From: Aldehydirespirator sp965116195
GTDB taxonomy: Bacteria; Actinomycetota; Acidimicrobiia; Acidimicrobiales; Aldehydirespiratoraceae
Direction: 5' to 3'
Assembly: GCA_965116195.1 (NCBI GenBank)
Contig: OZ220491.1
Span: 2,914,001-2,978,000, forward strand
Length of the DNA stretch: 64,000 bases
Shown: piece by piece, positions 8,128 through 17,800 of the stretch
Layout: every line of letters starts with the position of its first letter
How positions within the stretch are numbered: position 1 is the first letter of the stretch
Made by a program: the position numbers and the translations under genes
Notes under the pieces: model-generated
Told to the model about the DNA's origin: nothing
Databases searched by the model: none
Seen by the model: only the letters and a program-made list of their open reading frames with translations

Positions 8128-11045
8128 GGTACGCCAGTACCGCCTGGGCCTGCGATACTGCCTGAGTCACCAAGATTGTCAGCACTCTCAGAGTCACCAC
8201 TACTGCCTGAATCACCGCCCGGGCCTGCGATACTGCCTGAGTCACCAAGATTGTCAGCACTCTCAGAGTCACCACTACTGCCTGAATCACCGCCTGGGCC
8301 TGCGATACTGCCTGAGTCACCAAGATTGTCAGCACTCTCAGAGTCACCACTACTGCCTGAATCACCGCCTGGGCCTGCGATACTGCCTGAGTCACCAAGA
8401 TTGTCAGCACTCTCAGAGTCACCACTACTGCCTGAATCACCGCCTGGGCCTGCGATACTGCCGGGGCTATCCGGACCATCAAGATTGTCAGGACTCCCGG
8501 GATTGCCCGGGTTGCTGGGGCTGTTGGACTGTTCGGCGACAAGGGCCTTCCCGGGGTCGCTGTCAACCTCCTCGCGAACCAGCGCAACTGCCACAACCTG
8601 ATCACCGTGATCAGGACTCATGATCTTGACACCAGCCGCAGCGCGACCCTGTTCGGAGACATCGCTGACGGGTATGCGTATGACCACCCCGTGACGGGTT
8701 ATGACAAGGATCTCGTCATCGGCATCTACCACAAGTGTGCCAACCACCTCGCCCTTGCCTTCCACAAGCCTTGTTCCGATCATGCCCCTTCCCCCACGGT
8801 GCTTGCAGTTGAACTCGTCAACCGTTGTGCGCTTGCCATAGCCAAGCGTGGTCACATACAGCAACGAGGCACCGGGCCGGGCCAAGGCGCATGAGATCAC
8901 CGAGTCGCCCCGGTGTTTGAACTTCAGTCCCACAACTCCTGCAGCAGTGCGGCCCATCTCGCGAACCTCATCTTGGGCGAAACGAATGGTTTGTCCGTAG
9001 CGAGAAGACAACAATATGTCATGAATACCGTTTGTCGGCATCACAGCCACCAACTCGTCACCGTCACGCAGACTGATGGCAATCAAGCCAGATTTGCGCG
9101 ACGAATCGTAGGCCGTGAATTTGGTGCGCTTGACACGTCCTTTGGCTGTTACAAAGAGCAGATAACGGTTCGTCTCGTAATCGCGGGTGTCGATTACTGC
9201 CTGTATTCGTTCACCGTCTTGAAGTGACAGCAAGTTGGCAATAGACATACCGCGGGCAGTGCGACTAGCCACAGGAATCTCATGGGCCTTGAGCCGGTAC
9301 ACGCGACCATGATTACTGAAAAACAGCAAATAAGAGTGCGCTGAGGTGTGGATCAAATGAGTAACAGTGTCTGCTTCTTTGAGGTTGGCACCAGCTACTC
9401 CCCGACCTCCTCGACCTTGCAGTCGAAACTCTTCCGTTGAAACAGTTTTGACATATCCCGAGGCTGACATCGTGAACACCAAGTCATCATCATCAATAAG
9501 ATCCTCTATGTCGAGTTCACCGGGATCGACTTCAAGACTCGAACGGCGGGGCGCTGCGAACTTGTCGGAAATTTCCAGCAACTCGTCTCGAATCAACAGT
9601 CGTAGCAAGTGCTCGTCACTCAGCAGGGCTTCCAATTCCTTGACCTGAACCCGCTTCGCAGCGGCCTCTTGCTCAAGATCAGCCTTGCCCAGTCGTGTCA
9701 ATCGGGACAGCGCCATATTGAGGATGTGGGTTGCCTGCACCTCGGAGAATTCAAAAGGCACCGCCATGAGACCACTCCGCGCGGCTTCGGTGTCTTGACT
9801 AGCCCGGATCTGCGCGATGATCTCATCAATCATGTCCAACGCCCGTATCAAACCCTCCAAGATGTGCAGACGCGCCTTGGCAGTTCTCAGTCGGTATTGC
9901 GACCGTCGCGTCACCACCTCAATCTGGTGTTCAACGTACGCACCAAGAGCGCCGCGCAGGTTGAGCGTGCGCGGCACACCATCCACCAACGCCACCATGT
10001 TCACAGGAAAGCTCGATTGCAGTGGCGTATGTTTCCATAGATTGTTGAGTACAACCTCTGGATTTGCGTCACGCTTGAGTTTGATTACAAAACGAGTTTC
10101 GTTACCTGAAGACTCATCATTGACGTCGGCAATGCCGTCAAGTTCTCCGCTACCCACCAGTTCCGCTATCTTGCGCGCCACCGAACCAGCGGACACCTGA
10201 TACGGAAAGGCTGTAACCACCAGAGTATTACGGCCCTGCACCTCGGTGACATTGACATCGGCACGCATCTTCACCGATCCACGACCGGTACGGTACGCGG
10301 CCTCCAGTCCACCACGCCCCAGGATCTTTCCGCCTGTGGGAAAGTCCGGACCCACCACATACGCCATCAAGTCGTCAACATCCGCGTCCGGGTGCGCAAG
10401 GAGATGCACCACCGCCGCGATTATCTCTTGTAGATTGTGCGGCGGAATGCTGGTAGCCATACCGACCGCAATTCCCTGGCTGCCGTTCACAAGAAGGTTC
10501 GGCAGTCGTGCGGGCAACACCCAAGGTTCACTGAAGTCACCGGAGTAGTTGTCAACAAAATCGACAGTTTCTTCACCGATGTCAGCCAGCATGGCCATCG
10601 CCAACGCATCTAGTCTGCACTCAGTATACCGGGCAGCCGCCGGCGGATCTTCGGGCGATCCATAGTTACCGTGGAAATCAATGAGAGGATGCTGCAGAGA
10701 AAAGGGCTGCGCCATCCGGGCCAGCGCGTCATAAATCGCTGAATCGCCATGCGGATGGAAACGCGCCATAACGTCGCCAACTACCCGGGCACACTTGACA
10801 TGACCCCGATCAGGCCTGAAACCCTGATCAAACATAGACCACAAAATGCGCCGATGTACCGGCTTCAGTCCGTCACGAGCGTCCGGCAAGGCCCGGCTGA
10901 TGATAACAGACATGGCATAGTCCAAGAACGAACTCTCCATTTCGTCCTGGATGGCGACCAGAGTCACACCTGCGGCTTGATCCGATGCTCCTGTGTCCTC
11001 GGTCGGGTCTGTTCCGTTGGTTGTGCTTGGTGTGTTGTCAGTCAT
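8124..11045 (-). CDS. gyrA: DNA gyrase subunit A
   Basis: 973 residues, longer than the usual 820-870. The N-terminal breakage-reunion domain has Tyr140 in AAARYTECRL, which links to DNA. The quinolone region reads HPHGDSAIYD with Ser102 and Asp106, the residues usual in susceptible enzymes. The GyrA box is QGRGGRG, and the C-terminal beta-pinwheel follows. After the pinwheel a tail of about 115 residues contains four copies of an acidic, Ser/Gly/Asp-rich 25-residue repeat encoded by near-identical 75-bp units. It is co-oriented with gyrB, 36 bp downstream of it, and coupled to the small Tad-like gene. Confidence 0.98.
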   Translation of the reverse strand: MTDNTPSTTNGTDPTEDTGASDQAAGVTLVAIQDEMESSFLDYAMSVIISRALPDARDGLKPVHRRILWSMFDQGFRPDRGHVKCARVVGDVMARFHPHGDSAIYDALARMAQPFSLQHPLIDFHGNYGSPEDPPAAARYTECRLDALAMAMLADIGEETVDFVDNYSGDFSEPWVLPARLPNLLVNGSQGIAVGMATSIPPHNLQEIIAAVVHLLAHPDADVDDLMAYVVGPDFPTGGKILGRGGLEAAYRTGRGSVKMRADVNVTEVQGRNTLVVTAFPYQVSAGSVARKIAELVGSGELDGIADVNDESSGNETRFVIKLKRDANPEVVLNNLWKHTPLQSSFPVNMVALVDGVPRTLNLRGALGAYVEHQIEVVTRRSQYRLRTAKARLHILEGLIRALDMIDEIIAQIRASQDTEAARSGLMAVPFEFSEVQATHILNMALSRLTRLGKADLEQEAAAKRVQVKELEALLSDEHLLRLLIRDELLEISDKFAAPRRSSLEVDPGELDIEDLIDDDDLVFTMSASGYVKTVSTEEFRLQGRGGRGVAGANLKEADTVTHLIHTSAHSYLLFFSNHGRVYRLKAHEIPVASRTARGMSIANLLSLQDGERIQAVIDTRDYETNRYLLFVTAKGRVKRTKFTAYDSSRKSGLIAISLRDGDELVAVMPTNGIHDILLSSRYGQTIRFAQDEVREMGRTAAGVVGLKFKHRGDSVISCALARPGASLLYVTTLGYGKRTTVDEFNCKHRGGRGMIGTRLVEGKGEVVGTLVVDADDEILVITRHGVVIRIPVSDVSEQGRAAAGVKIMSPDHGDQVVAVALVREEVDSDPGKALVAEQSNSPSNPGNPGSPDNLDGPDSPGSIAGPGGDSGSSGDSESADNLGDSGSIAGPGGDSGSSGDSESADNLGDSGSIAGPGGDSGSSGDSESADNLGDSGSIAGPGGDSGSSGDSESADNLGDSGSIAGPGGTGVP
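8141..8463. repeat. 75-bp tandem repeat in the 3' end of gyrA
   Basis: Four full copies start at 8141, 8216, 8291 and 8366, with a partial fifth at 8441. They are nearly identical; the only clear difference seen is CGCCCGGG for CGCCTGGG at 8216. Each encodes 25 residues containing GDSGSSGDSESADNLG. The near identity points to recent expansion. Confidence 0.95.
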
Positions 11046-11081
11046 TGCTGCACTCCTGTAAACTTAGAAATTCGGATTCTA

Positions 11082-13133
11082 TCAGAAGTCCAAATTGCGT
11101 ACTTCACGGGCATTGGTAACGATGAAGTTCTTGCGTTGCTCAACATCATCACCCATGAGAATCGAAATCACATCATCAGCGATGGCAGCCTGTTCTACCG
11201 AGACCTGTAACAGACTGCGGGAGTTGGGATCCATGGTTGTGGAACGAAGTTCATCCCAGTCCATCTCACCTAGTCCCTTGAGCCTTTGGAATTCTCGCTT
11301 GTGATTTGGTCTGGACCTCATGAACGACTCTCTGGCAGCGTCGTCCAATAAGTACACCGTCTTGGAGTTGGAGATCTTTGTTGAATACAGCGGTGGCTGC
11401 GCCACATACACATATCCAGCCTCCACGAGTGGCCGCATCTGACGATAAAAAAAGGTCAACAGCAACGTTCTGATATGGCTGCCATCAACATCAGCATCTG
11501 CCAGTACTATCACCTTGTGGTATCGCGCTTTCGTGACATCAAACGCATCCGACTGACCAGAACGACCAGCCGCGTCATTTGAACCATTGACATCCGGTCG
11601 CTCGCCCAAGCCAGCACCAATAGCTGCGATGAGAGCCCGGATTTCATTGTTCTTCAACATCCGATCTATGCGAGCGCGTTCGACGTTGAGGATCTTACCC
11701 CTTATCGGCAGTATCGCCTGGGTCTCGGGATCACGAGCACGAACAGCGGATCCACCAGCAGAGTCACCCTCCACGATGAACAGTTCTCTGCGTGCCGGAT
11801 CATTGGTGGAACAGTCCTTGAGTTTGTCAGGCATACCTGCGCCATCAAGCAGAGATTTCGAGCGCACCTCCATGCGCACTCTGGCAGCAGCTTCACGAGC
11901 CACCGACGCTGACATTGCCTTGCCAACTATCTTCTTGGATTCAGCCGGGTGTTCGTCGAGCCAACTGGCAAGGTTGCGATTTGTGATTCGTTCCACAAAC
12001 GAACGCATGGACATGTTGCCCAGTTTGGCCTTGGTCTGTCCTTCAAATTGCGGCTTACCGATGCGCACGCTGATAATCGCGGTAAGCCCTTCTCTTATGT
12101 CTTCGCCTTGAAGATTGTCGGCCTTCTCTTTGAGTAGTCCCTTCTCTCGTGCGTAAGCGTTGACCGTGCGAGTCAAAGCTGCCCGAAAGCCCTGTTCGTG
12201 CATGCCCCCGTCAATGGTTGCGATACCGTTGGCAAAGCTATGCAGACCATCAGTGTTGAAACCAGTACTCCATTGGAAAGCAAGCTCTACTTCATGAGGA
12301 TTGTCATCAATTGTTTCTACAGCCGAAAAATGGCCCACCACATCAAATAAGCGGACCTTCGATTGGTTCAAGTGGTCCACATAGTCAACAATGCCACCAT
12401 CGTAACGAAACACCTTCCAGTCGGAATGATCTTGAAGTTCGGTACGAAGATCACGTACCCGAATCTCAAGACCGCGATTGAGAAATGCCATCATTTCAAG
12501 ACGATCAACAACCGTCTTATATCGAAACTCGGTGTCCTCCAGTATCGTCGGATCAGGCCAGAAGCGTATCGTCGTACCGGTTGCCGAAATGCCATTATAT
12601 GTCGGAACAACACCTTGGGACGTGAGAGGTTTGTCGATATTACCTCCATCCACAAAAGTCATACAGTGTCGCTGTCCACTGCGATGGATCTCAACTTCCA
12701 TTTTCTTGGAAAGCGCGTTCACCACTGAAACGCCCACGCCATGCAGGCCACCGGAGATCTTGTATCCCTGACCGCCGAACTTGCCCCCGGCATGCAACAC
12801 CGTCAGAACAAGTTCAACTGCTGGAGTGTTGTCGTACTGAGGATGCGGATCAACGGGTATGCCTCGACCGTTGTCGCTTACCTCACACGAACCATCTTCA
12901 TGCAAGGTAACATCAATACGCGTACAGTATCCGGCCATCGCTTCGTCAACGGAGTTGTCGACTACTTCCCAGACCAGATGGTGCAGACCGGTGGGCCCCG
13001 TTGACCCGATGTACATGCTCGGACGCTCACGCACTGCCTCCAGGCCCTCAAGCACAGTGATGGCATCGGCACGGTAAGAAGCCTCAGCAGCGTCCTCTGT
13101 GGCCTCCTTTGATGGTATGTCTTGAAGCGTCAC
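11082..13133 (-). CDS. gyrB: DNA gyrase subunit B
   Basis: 683 residues. The GHKL ATPase starts with RERPSMYIGSTG and has EVVDNSVDEA and the GGLHGVGVSVVNALS lid. The TOPRIM domain has EGDSAGGSA, PIRGKILNVE and DADVDGSHIRTLLLTFFYR, with metal-binding acidic residues present. The C-terminal QRLKGLGEM motif is intact. With GyrA it introduces negative supercoils. The start ATG overlaps the dciA stop, and gyrA follows 36 bp later. Confidence 0.98.
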   Translation of the reverse strand: MTLQDIPSKEATEDAAEASYRADAITVLEGLEAVRERPSMYIGSTGPTGLHHLVWEVVDNSVDEAMAGYCTRIDVTLHEDGSCEVSDNGRGIPVDPHPQYDNTPAVELVLTVLHAGGKFGGQGYKISGGLHGVGVSVVNALSKKMEVEIHRSGQRHCMTFVDGGNIDKPLTSQGVVPTYNGISATGTTIRFWPDPTILEDTEFRYKTVVDRLEMMAFLNRGLEIRVRDLRTELQDHSDWKVFRYDGGIVDYVDHLNQSKVRLFDVVGHFSAVETIDDNPHEVELAFQWSTGFNTDGLHSFANGIATIDGGMHEQGFRAALTRTVNAYAREKGLLKEKADNLQGEDIREGLTAIISVRIGKPQFEGQTKAKLGNMSMRSFVERITNRNLASWLDEHPAESKKIVGKAMSASVAREAAARVRMEVRSKSLLDGAGMPDKLKDCSTNDPARRELFIVEGDSAGGSAVRARDPETQAILPIRGKILNVERARIDRMLKNNEIRALIAAIGAGLGERPDVNGSNDAAGRSGQSDAFDVTKARYHKVIVLADADVDGSHIRTLLLTFFYRQMRPLVEAGYVYVAQPPLYSTKISNSKTVYLLDDAARESFMRSRPNHKREFQRLKGLGEMDWDELRSTTMDPNSRSLLQVSVEQAAIADDVISILMGDDVEQRKNFIVTNAREVRNLDF

Positions 13134-13468
13134 TTCAGGTCACTCAATCCTTCCCCTTTCGGCAGTTCACATACTACCCGGATTACCAGCGACTCCAGAC
13201 GGCAATCGGAGTCCAACTTGTTGATCCGTTTCAGCACATCGCTGGCCAGCCATTGAAGTTCACTCGCCCACACCGCATCAGACACCTGCACCACCAGTCG
13301 CTCACCTTCGATCGCCACAGGTTTGCAATGCTGGGCTACTGCCGAACCCACCAACTCACTCCACCGGCCAAAAACAACCGACAGAACGTCTGGCGGCGGC
13401 ACGTCCATGGAGTTGAGCACTTTTTCCAGCAAATGTCCTATCGGTACGGGCCCCTTCTTGATCATCAT
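13130..13468 (-). CDS. dciA: DciA-type protein (DUF721)
   Basis: About 112 residues from the ATG at 13468, which overlaps the recF stop (ATGA); the longer frame to 13516 only runs into recF. It has the DUF721 pattern: an N-terminal helix (IGHLLEKVLNSM), GRWSELVGSAVAQHCKPVAI and a VWASELQWLASDVLKRIN helix. DciA is the ancestral loader/operator of DnaB helicase in bacteria lacking DnaC, and dnaB is also in this window. The stop overlaps gyrB. Confidence 0.9.
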   Translation of the reverse strand: MMIKKGPVPIGHLLEKVLNSMDVPPPDVLSVVFGRWSELVGSAVAQHCKPVAIEGERLVVQVSDAVWASELQWLASDVLKRINKLDSDCRLESLVIRVVCELPKGEGLSDLK

Positions 13469-14559
13469 CGTTGCCACGCATGGCTGAGAACACCAGCTTC
13501 TAGACTGATACAGCACTCAGGATCAATCCCGTGTGGCATTTCCGTTGCAGTTGTCAGAATTTTCTGACCCGGAGGCAGTGATTCCACAAGAGCCGCGGCA
13601 CGGGCGACATCCAGTTCAGAGAAAACGTCATCCAACAACACCACCGGCTGCACATCACACTGACGACGAACCATTTCATCAACAGCAAGTCGCATTGCCA
13701 GAGCAAGTGACCGATGCTCGCCCTGTGACGCGTGACTTCGAGCAGGCAAGTCACCAATCCACAATCCCACATCGTCACGATGCGGTCCCACCGTGGTAAC
13801 ACCACGACGCAAGTCTTCCGAGCGTGCAGCAGCGAGAGACTCCGACAAGGACCCTTCCGTCCAAGAAGAAATGTACATCGCGCGCGCCGATGTTCCGTCA
13901 CCTGCCATCTGTTCGTACTTATTGATCAAGGTTGGACGCATCATCTCCAATAGATCTGTACGCCGTCTACGAAGTTCCTCTCCTACGGTGGAGAGTTTTT
14001 GATCCCAGACATCCAGGGTTGTATGCACATCCGCTGACACCGCCCGACCTGCAGCCTGGCGCAACAAGGTATTTCGCTGGCGCAATATACGTTCAAGATC
14101 ATAACGCAGGGCCGCAGAACTAGGACGGATCATGGCAAGTGCATCATCCAACCATCTTCGACGCACTCCAGGTTCACCTTGTACCAACTCCAGGTCAGCG
14201 GGTAGAAATATCGTCAGGGGCAGAGCTTCCAATGCTTCACGGCGGCGATCCACTCTCTGACGGTTTATCTTGAATCGGTTTGGTCTGCCCTGTGCGATCT
14301 CAGCTTCTATCAGGACATCTCGCCCGTCATCGTTACGTACCTCACACCGTATACCCGCAACATCACAACCACGACGTATCAAAGCACTGTCAGCGGCACC
14401 TCGCAAAGAACCCAAACCTCCGACGTAACCAATTGCTTCCAACAAGTTCGTTTTACCCTCACCGTTGGGCCCGACGACAGCAGTCAAATTCGGAGCAAAG
14501 GTTACCTCAACCTGGCTATACGAACGAAAATCTACCAACTTCAACGTTAGAACATACAT
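13465..14559 (-). CDS. recF: DNA replication and repair protein RecF
   Basis: 364 residues. Walker A GPNGEGKTNLLEAIGYVGG lies at about residues 30-48, the ABC signature region and Walker B (VVLLDDVFSELD) lie near 300, and the D-loop follows. The N-terminus FRSYSQVEVTF is typical. It helps load RecA at gapped DNA. It lies between dnaN and dciA in the standard order and overlaps dciA by 4 bp. Confidence 0.97.
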   Translation of the reverse strand: MYVLTLKLVDFRSYSQVEVTFAPNLTAVVGPNGEGKTNLLEAIGYVGGLGSLRGAADSALIRRGCDVAGIRCEVRNDDGRDVLIEAEIAQGRPNRFKINRQRVDRRREALEALPLTIFLPADLELVQGEPGVRRRWLDDALAMIRPSSAALRYDLERILRQRNTLLRQAAGRAVSADVHTTLDVWDQKLSTVGEELRRRRTDLLEMMRPTLINKYEQMAGDGTSARAMYISSWTEGSLSESLAAARSEDLRRGVTTVGPHRDDVGLWIGDLPARSHASQGEHRSLALAMRLAVDEMVRRQCDVQPVVLLDDVFSELDVARAAALVESLPPGQKILTTATEMPHGIDPECCISLEAGVLSHAWQR

Positions 14560-14659
14560 GGTCTAGACATGCACCAGACTAAACGCTCTGAATAACTCCT
14601 GTCCTAAGTGACCAACACGGAGATCACCCTGCAACTCTCGGACAAAATTCATCAACTCT

Positions 14660-15802
14660 TTATACTCGTACTGGCATCAACAAGTACAAAAGACCATCAC
14701 CATTAACAGACTGGAGTAAGGCAGGCTTGGAGGCATTCACCGTACTCAATATTACTTCATCACCCGTAACGGCTTCCAAACCATCAATCAGATAACTCGG
14801 ATTGAAAGCAACCGTCAGGTCTTCACCCTCATAGTTTGCACTCATGGATTCAGAGGCTCTGCCCACATCTTGCGTTGTCGCCAACACCTTCAAACCTTCC
14901 GATGTCATCTCCAATCTCACTGGCAACGACTCTTGGGCTAGTATACGTACCCTCTTTACAACCTCCAACATTTGTTCCCGATCAACTGTCAAACGATTCG
15001 ACAAGTCGTCCGGGATAAGCCCGCTGTAATTTGGGAAATCACCAGGAATCAGTCTGGTTGTCAATCGAACCGAAGCTACCTCAAATTGAGCATACTGCTT
15101 CGCTAGCTTGAGAGTAACTTCATCCGTATCAGATATTAGCCGCTGCAATTCATAAAGAGCGCGGCTTGGTACCAACACCTTCTGTTGATCGCCTAACGTA
15201 AATGAACCTTGTAAGTCTCGCATTGCAAGACGATATGAGTCCGTGGCAACAAACCGAATGTCGCCGTCACCTTCGGTTGTCATCAAGACACCCGTAAGGA
15301 TAGGACGCGTGTCGTCTGATGATGCTGACTTGACAACTTGTCGCAGAGCATCCCGAAACTGTGAACTGGCCAACTTGATTATATGGCTGAAGGAACCACC
15401 TTCCCCGACTTCATCTACATCACCATCATCGGTTGTAAATCCGAGTTGCGGATATTCGTCCGCTTCAATCAAGCGGATCTGGAATTCGGATGCACCCGCC
15501 ACAACTGTGACCTCATTCCCGTCAATAGCAAAATCCACAGCACCACTCGGTATGGAACGTATCACATCAACGAGAAGCTTCGCGGGAACAACTGTGGTGC
15601 CGTCAGTCTCACCTGTCACATCGACGGTGGCCGACAATGTCAGATCCAAGTCACTTCCAGTCACCGTGAGAAGCTCGCCCTTCAGATCGAAGTGCATGCC
15701 CGTAAGTACCGGCCGACCGGAAGTCGCACCCGCTACGCCGCGTACCGCTATCGAGAGCGCTTGGAGCAGGTCGTCTCGTTCGCATCTGAACTTGAGGAAC
15801 AT
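14660..15802 (-). CDS. dnaN: DNA polymerase III beta sliding clamp
   Basis: 380 residues with three clamp domains. Recognisable stretches are MKFRCERDD-like start (MFLKFRCERDDLLQAL), RPVLTGMHFDL, TDSYRLAMRDL near residue 190 and the C-terminal YLLMPVRV, which is the conserved end. It forms the ring dimer that tethers the replicase. It is 100 bp upstream of recF. Base composition here looks richer in A+T than the flanks. Confidence 0.98.
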   Translation of the reverse strand: MFLKFRCERDDLLQALSIAVRGVAGATSGRPVLTGMHFDLKGELLTVTGSDLDLTLSATVDVTGETDGTTVVPAKLLVDVIRSIPSGAVDFAIDGNEVTVVAGASEFQIRLIEADEYPQLGFTTDDGDVDEVGEGGSFSHIIKLASSQFRDALRQVVKSASSDDTRPILTGVLMTTEGDGDIRFVATDSYRLAMRDLQGSFTLGDQQKVLVPSRALYELQRLISDTDEVTLKLAKQYAQFEVASVRLTTRLIPGDFPNYSGLIPDDLSNRLTVDREQMLEVVKRVRILAQESLPVRLEMTSEGLKVLATTQDVGRASESMSANYEGEDLTVAFNPSYLIDGLEAVTGDEVILSTVNASKPALLQSVNGDGLLYLLMPVRV

Positions 15803-16079
15803 CTTGTGGCTACCTTTCGGTCGGATTTCTTAATTGAGTGTAGTGGGTGTATGTAGGGGTTGTGGAATGTGGACCGTATCGGGTTACGGCTGAGATTGCA
15901 GCGTTTTCGTGTACACAGGATGCTATCAGCGGTCCACTGAGTTCACGCGGCGACGGCAGTCGCATGTTGATACTGTGACAGCTGGTCACAGGTTGTTCAA
16001 CGTGGGTCCACTGCTGTTTGCAGTATAGGTCCACAGGCTTGCTCAGGATACTATCGTTGGAGTCAGGCTTGTTCATGAT
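15803..16079. other. oriC: dnaA-dnaN intergenic region, candidate oriC with GGTCCAC motifs
   Basis: The dnaA-dnaN gap is a usual oriC location. It holds four related boxes: CGGTCCACA on minus (15868-15876), CGGTCCACT (15930-15938), GGGTCCACT (16004-16012) and AGGTCCACA (16027-16035). These resemble the actinobacterial DnaA box TTGTCCACA but differ at the first two or three bases. An AT-rich unwinding element is not obvious. Origin function is inferred from position and from the boxes. Confidence 0.5.
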
Positions 16080-17654
16080 CTATGGTTGGCTCTGTATCTG
16101 TTCCTGAAGCCGTTGTACGTTATCAAACACTTGCTTTTGTTCAATCATGTGATTTTCGATTTTTCGTACGGCGTGCATGACGGTCGTGTGATCGCGGTTG
16201 CCGTAGACGCGTCCGATCTCTGGAAAGGAGAGGTCGGTCATGTGACGGGTGACGTACATGGCAATCTGTCTGGCATCCACCAGATTACGTCTGCGACTGC
16301 TGCCAGTGAGTTGTTCTATAGGAATGGCGAACAGTTCAGCAGTCTTTGCCAGGATAGCTTCTGCTGTTACAGGTGCCCGGGTTTTTTGCGTGATAATGTC
16401 GGCTAAGACTTGTTGAGCTAGTTCGTATGAGCATTGTTGTTTGGTGATACTGGCAAATGCGATGACTTTGATAAGAGCACCTTCTAGTTCTCGAATGGAG
16501 TCGGTGATGTGTTCGGCGATAAACGACAAGACTTCGTGTGGGATGGTAGGTTCGGATAATTCAGCCTTCTTTTCTAGTATCGCCAGACGAGTTACCAGGT
16601 CAGGTGGCTGAATATCTGTGATTAGACCTGATTTGAAACGGCTTCGAAGCCGGTCTTCCAGAGTCTGCATATTATCGGGAGCACGATCAGATGACAGTAC
16701 GATTTGGGCTCCGTTCTGCAAGAGGTCATTGAAGGTGTGAAAGAACTCTTCTTGCATTCCCTCTTTGCCTGCCATGAATTGAATGTCGTCAACCAGTAGA
16801 ACATCATTGGTACGATAGGTGTTTTGGAAGTCTTGTTGTGTTTTGTTACGGATTGCTTGTATAAACTCATTGAGGAAAGTCTCGCTGGTTACGTAGCGTA
16901 CTTTTTTGGGTGAATAGTGTTCGTTGACGTAGTGGACAATGGCACGGAGCAGGTGGGTCTTACCGAGACCCGAGTGACTATAAATGAAAAGAGGATTGTA
17001 GGCACCTGCAGGGCTCTCTGCTACTGCCAGAGCTGCAGCGTGCGAAAAGCGATTGGAAGTTCCGATTACAAAGTGTTCAAAAGTGAGTCTTGTTTCGATG
17101 CCTGTGGCAATGTCTTCTGGGTTAGTGGCATCTTTGACAGTATCAAGTAGGTATGATTCGGGAGGGAGTGTTTCTGAAGGTGTGGTCGAATCACTTGAAC
17201 CAAGACGTGAGTTATTCGCTTCTTGGTTATTTGAATGTGTTGGGTCAATCTCAATTCGGACGGACAGATTCGGTTTGGTCTTGTCGATTGTGTCGTTGAT
17301 GAGCTTGAAATATCGCCGCTCAATGCGACTTTTGTGGAGACTGGTTGGAACCAGAACCACGAGTGATTCCTGATCAAACGCTTGTGCCTTGGAGCCGTGG
17401 AAGGTGGTGTGCCACACCGCTTCACCAACTTGTTCACGAATGGTTTGAGCACAGTTGGTCCAGATTCGTGCCGCGTCCGGGTCGGTTATCACGGATGGGT
17501 CTCGCTTTCCACAACTTTCCCACAGTGTGTGGAAAAGATTGCTGGTTGTCGGGCCGTCGGGGGGAGCGATTGGTACAGGAGTTGCTTGGTAATGATCGCA
17601 GGAAGGTACCCGATTGTGGAGCCAGTCACATCCCTTTGGCGATGTGAAATGCAA
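16080..17654 (-). CDS. dnaA: Chromosomal replication initiator DnaA
   Basis: 524 residues if the ATG at 17654 is used. Domain III has Walker A HSGLGKTHLLRAIV and Walker B DVLLVDDIQFM, and domain IV ends with the IGRVYGNRDHTTVMHAV DNA-binding signature. Domain I begins only at about residue 58 (AARIWTNCAQTI). The in-frame GTG at 17492, right before this domain, is a better-placed start and gives about 470 residues. The longer start would place a cluster of DnaA-box-like sequences (17506-17536) inside the coding region. I keep the full frame but favour 17492. Confidence 0.95.
   Translation of the reverse strand: MHFTSPKGCDWLHNRVPSCDHYQATPVPIAPPDGPTTSNLFHTLWESCGKRDPSVITDPDAARIWTNCAQTIREQVGEAVWHTTFHGSKAQAFDQESLVVLVPTSLHKSRIERRYFKLINDTIDKTKPNLSVRIEIDPTHSNNQEANNSRLGSSDSTTPSETLPPESYLLDTVKDATNPEDIATGIETRLTFEHFVIGTSNRFSHAAALAVAESPAGAYNPLFIYSHSGLGKTHLLRAIVHYVNEHYSPKKVRYVTSETFLNEFIQAIRNKTQQDFQNTYRTNDVLLVDDIQFMAGKEGMQEEFFHTFNDLLQNGAQIVLSSDRAPDNMQTLEDRLRSRFKSGLITDIQPPDLVTRLAILEKKAELSEPTIPHEVLSFIAEHITDSIRELEGALIKVIAFASITKQQCSYELAQQVLADIITQKTRAPVTAEAILAKTAELFAIPIEQLTGSSRRRNLVDARQIAMYVTRHMTDLSFPEIGRVYGNRDHTTVMHAVRKIENHMIEQKQVFDNVQRLQEQIQSQP
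17506..17536. promoter_or_regulatory. Cluster of three DnaA-box-like sequences upstream of the probable dnaA start
   Basis: TTTCCACAA (17506-17514), TTTCCCACA (17516-17524) and, inverted, TGTGGAAAA (17528-17536) are packed in 31 bp. All keep the CCACA-type core of the DnaA box. The place, just upstream of the favoured dnaA start at 17492, fits DnaA autoregulation or origin binding. Confidence 0.55.
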
Positions 17655-17800
17655 ATGCGCAGGTCAGGCGCTTGTAGGTGCGGTAAAGTACATTATTGAA
17701 ACTTGAAATCTGATATCTGTGGTTTGCATCAGGGGTGCAGCGGCCACCCCGATCGTGCTGGCGCGAGATGAGTTCGATCGTGTTGTCAGGCAAGAAGCGG

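Noticed and set aside
7882..8601. 239-codon plus-strand frame opposite the gyrA tail
   Set aside because: It only reflects the 75-bp repeat read on the other strand; gyrA is the real gene.
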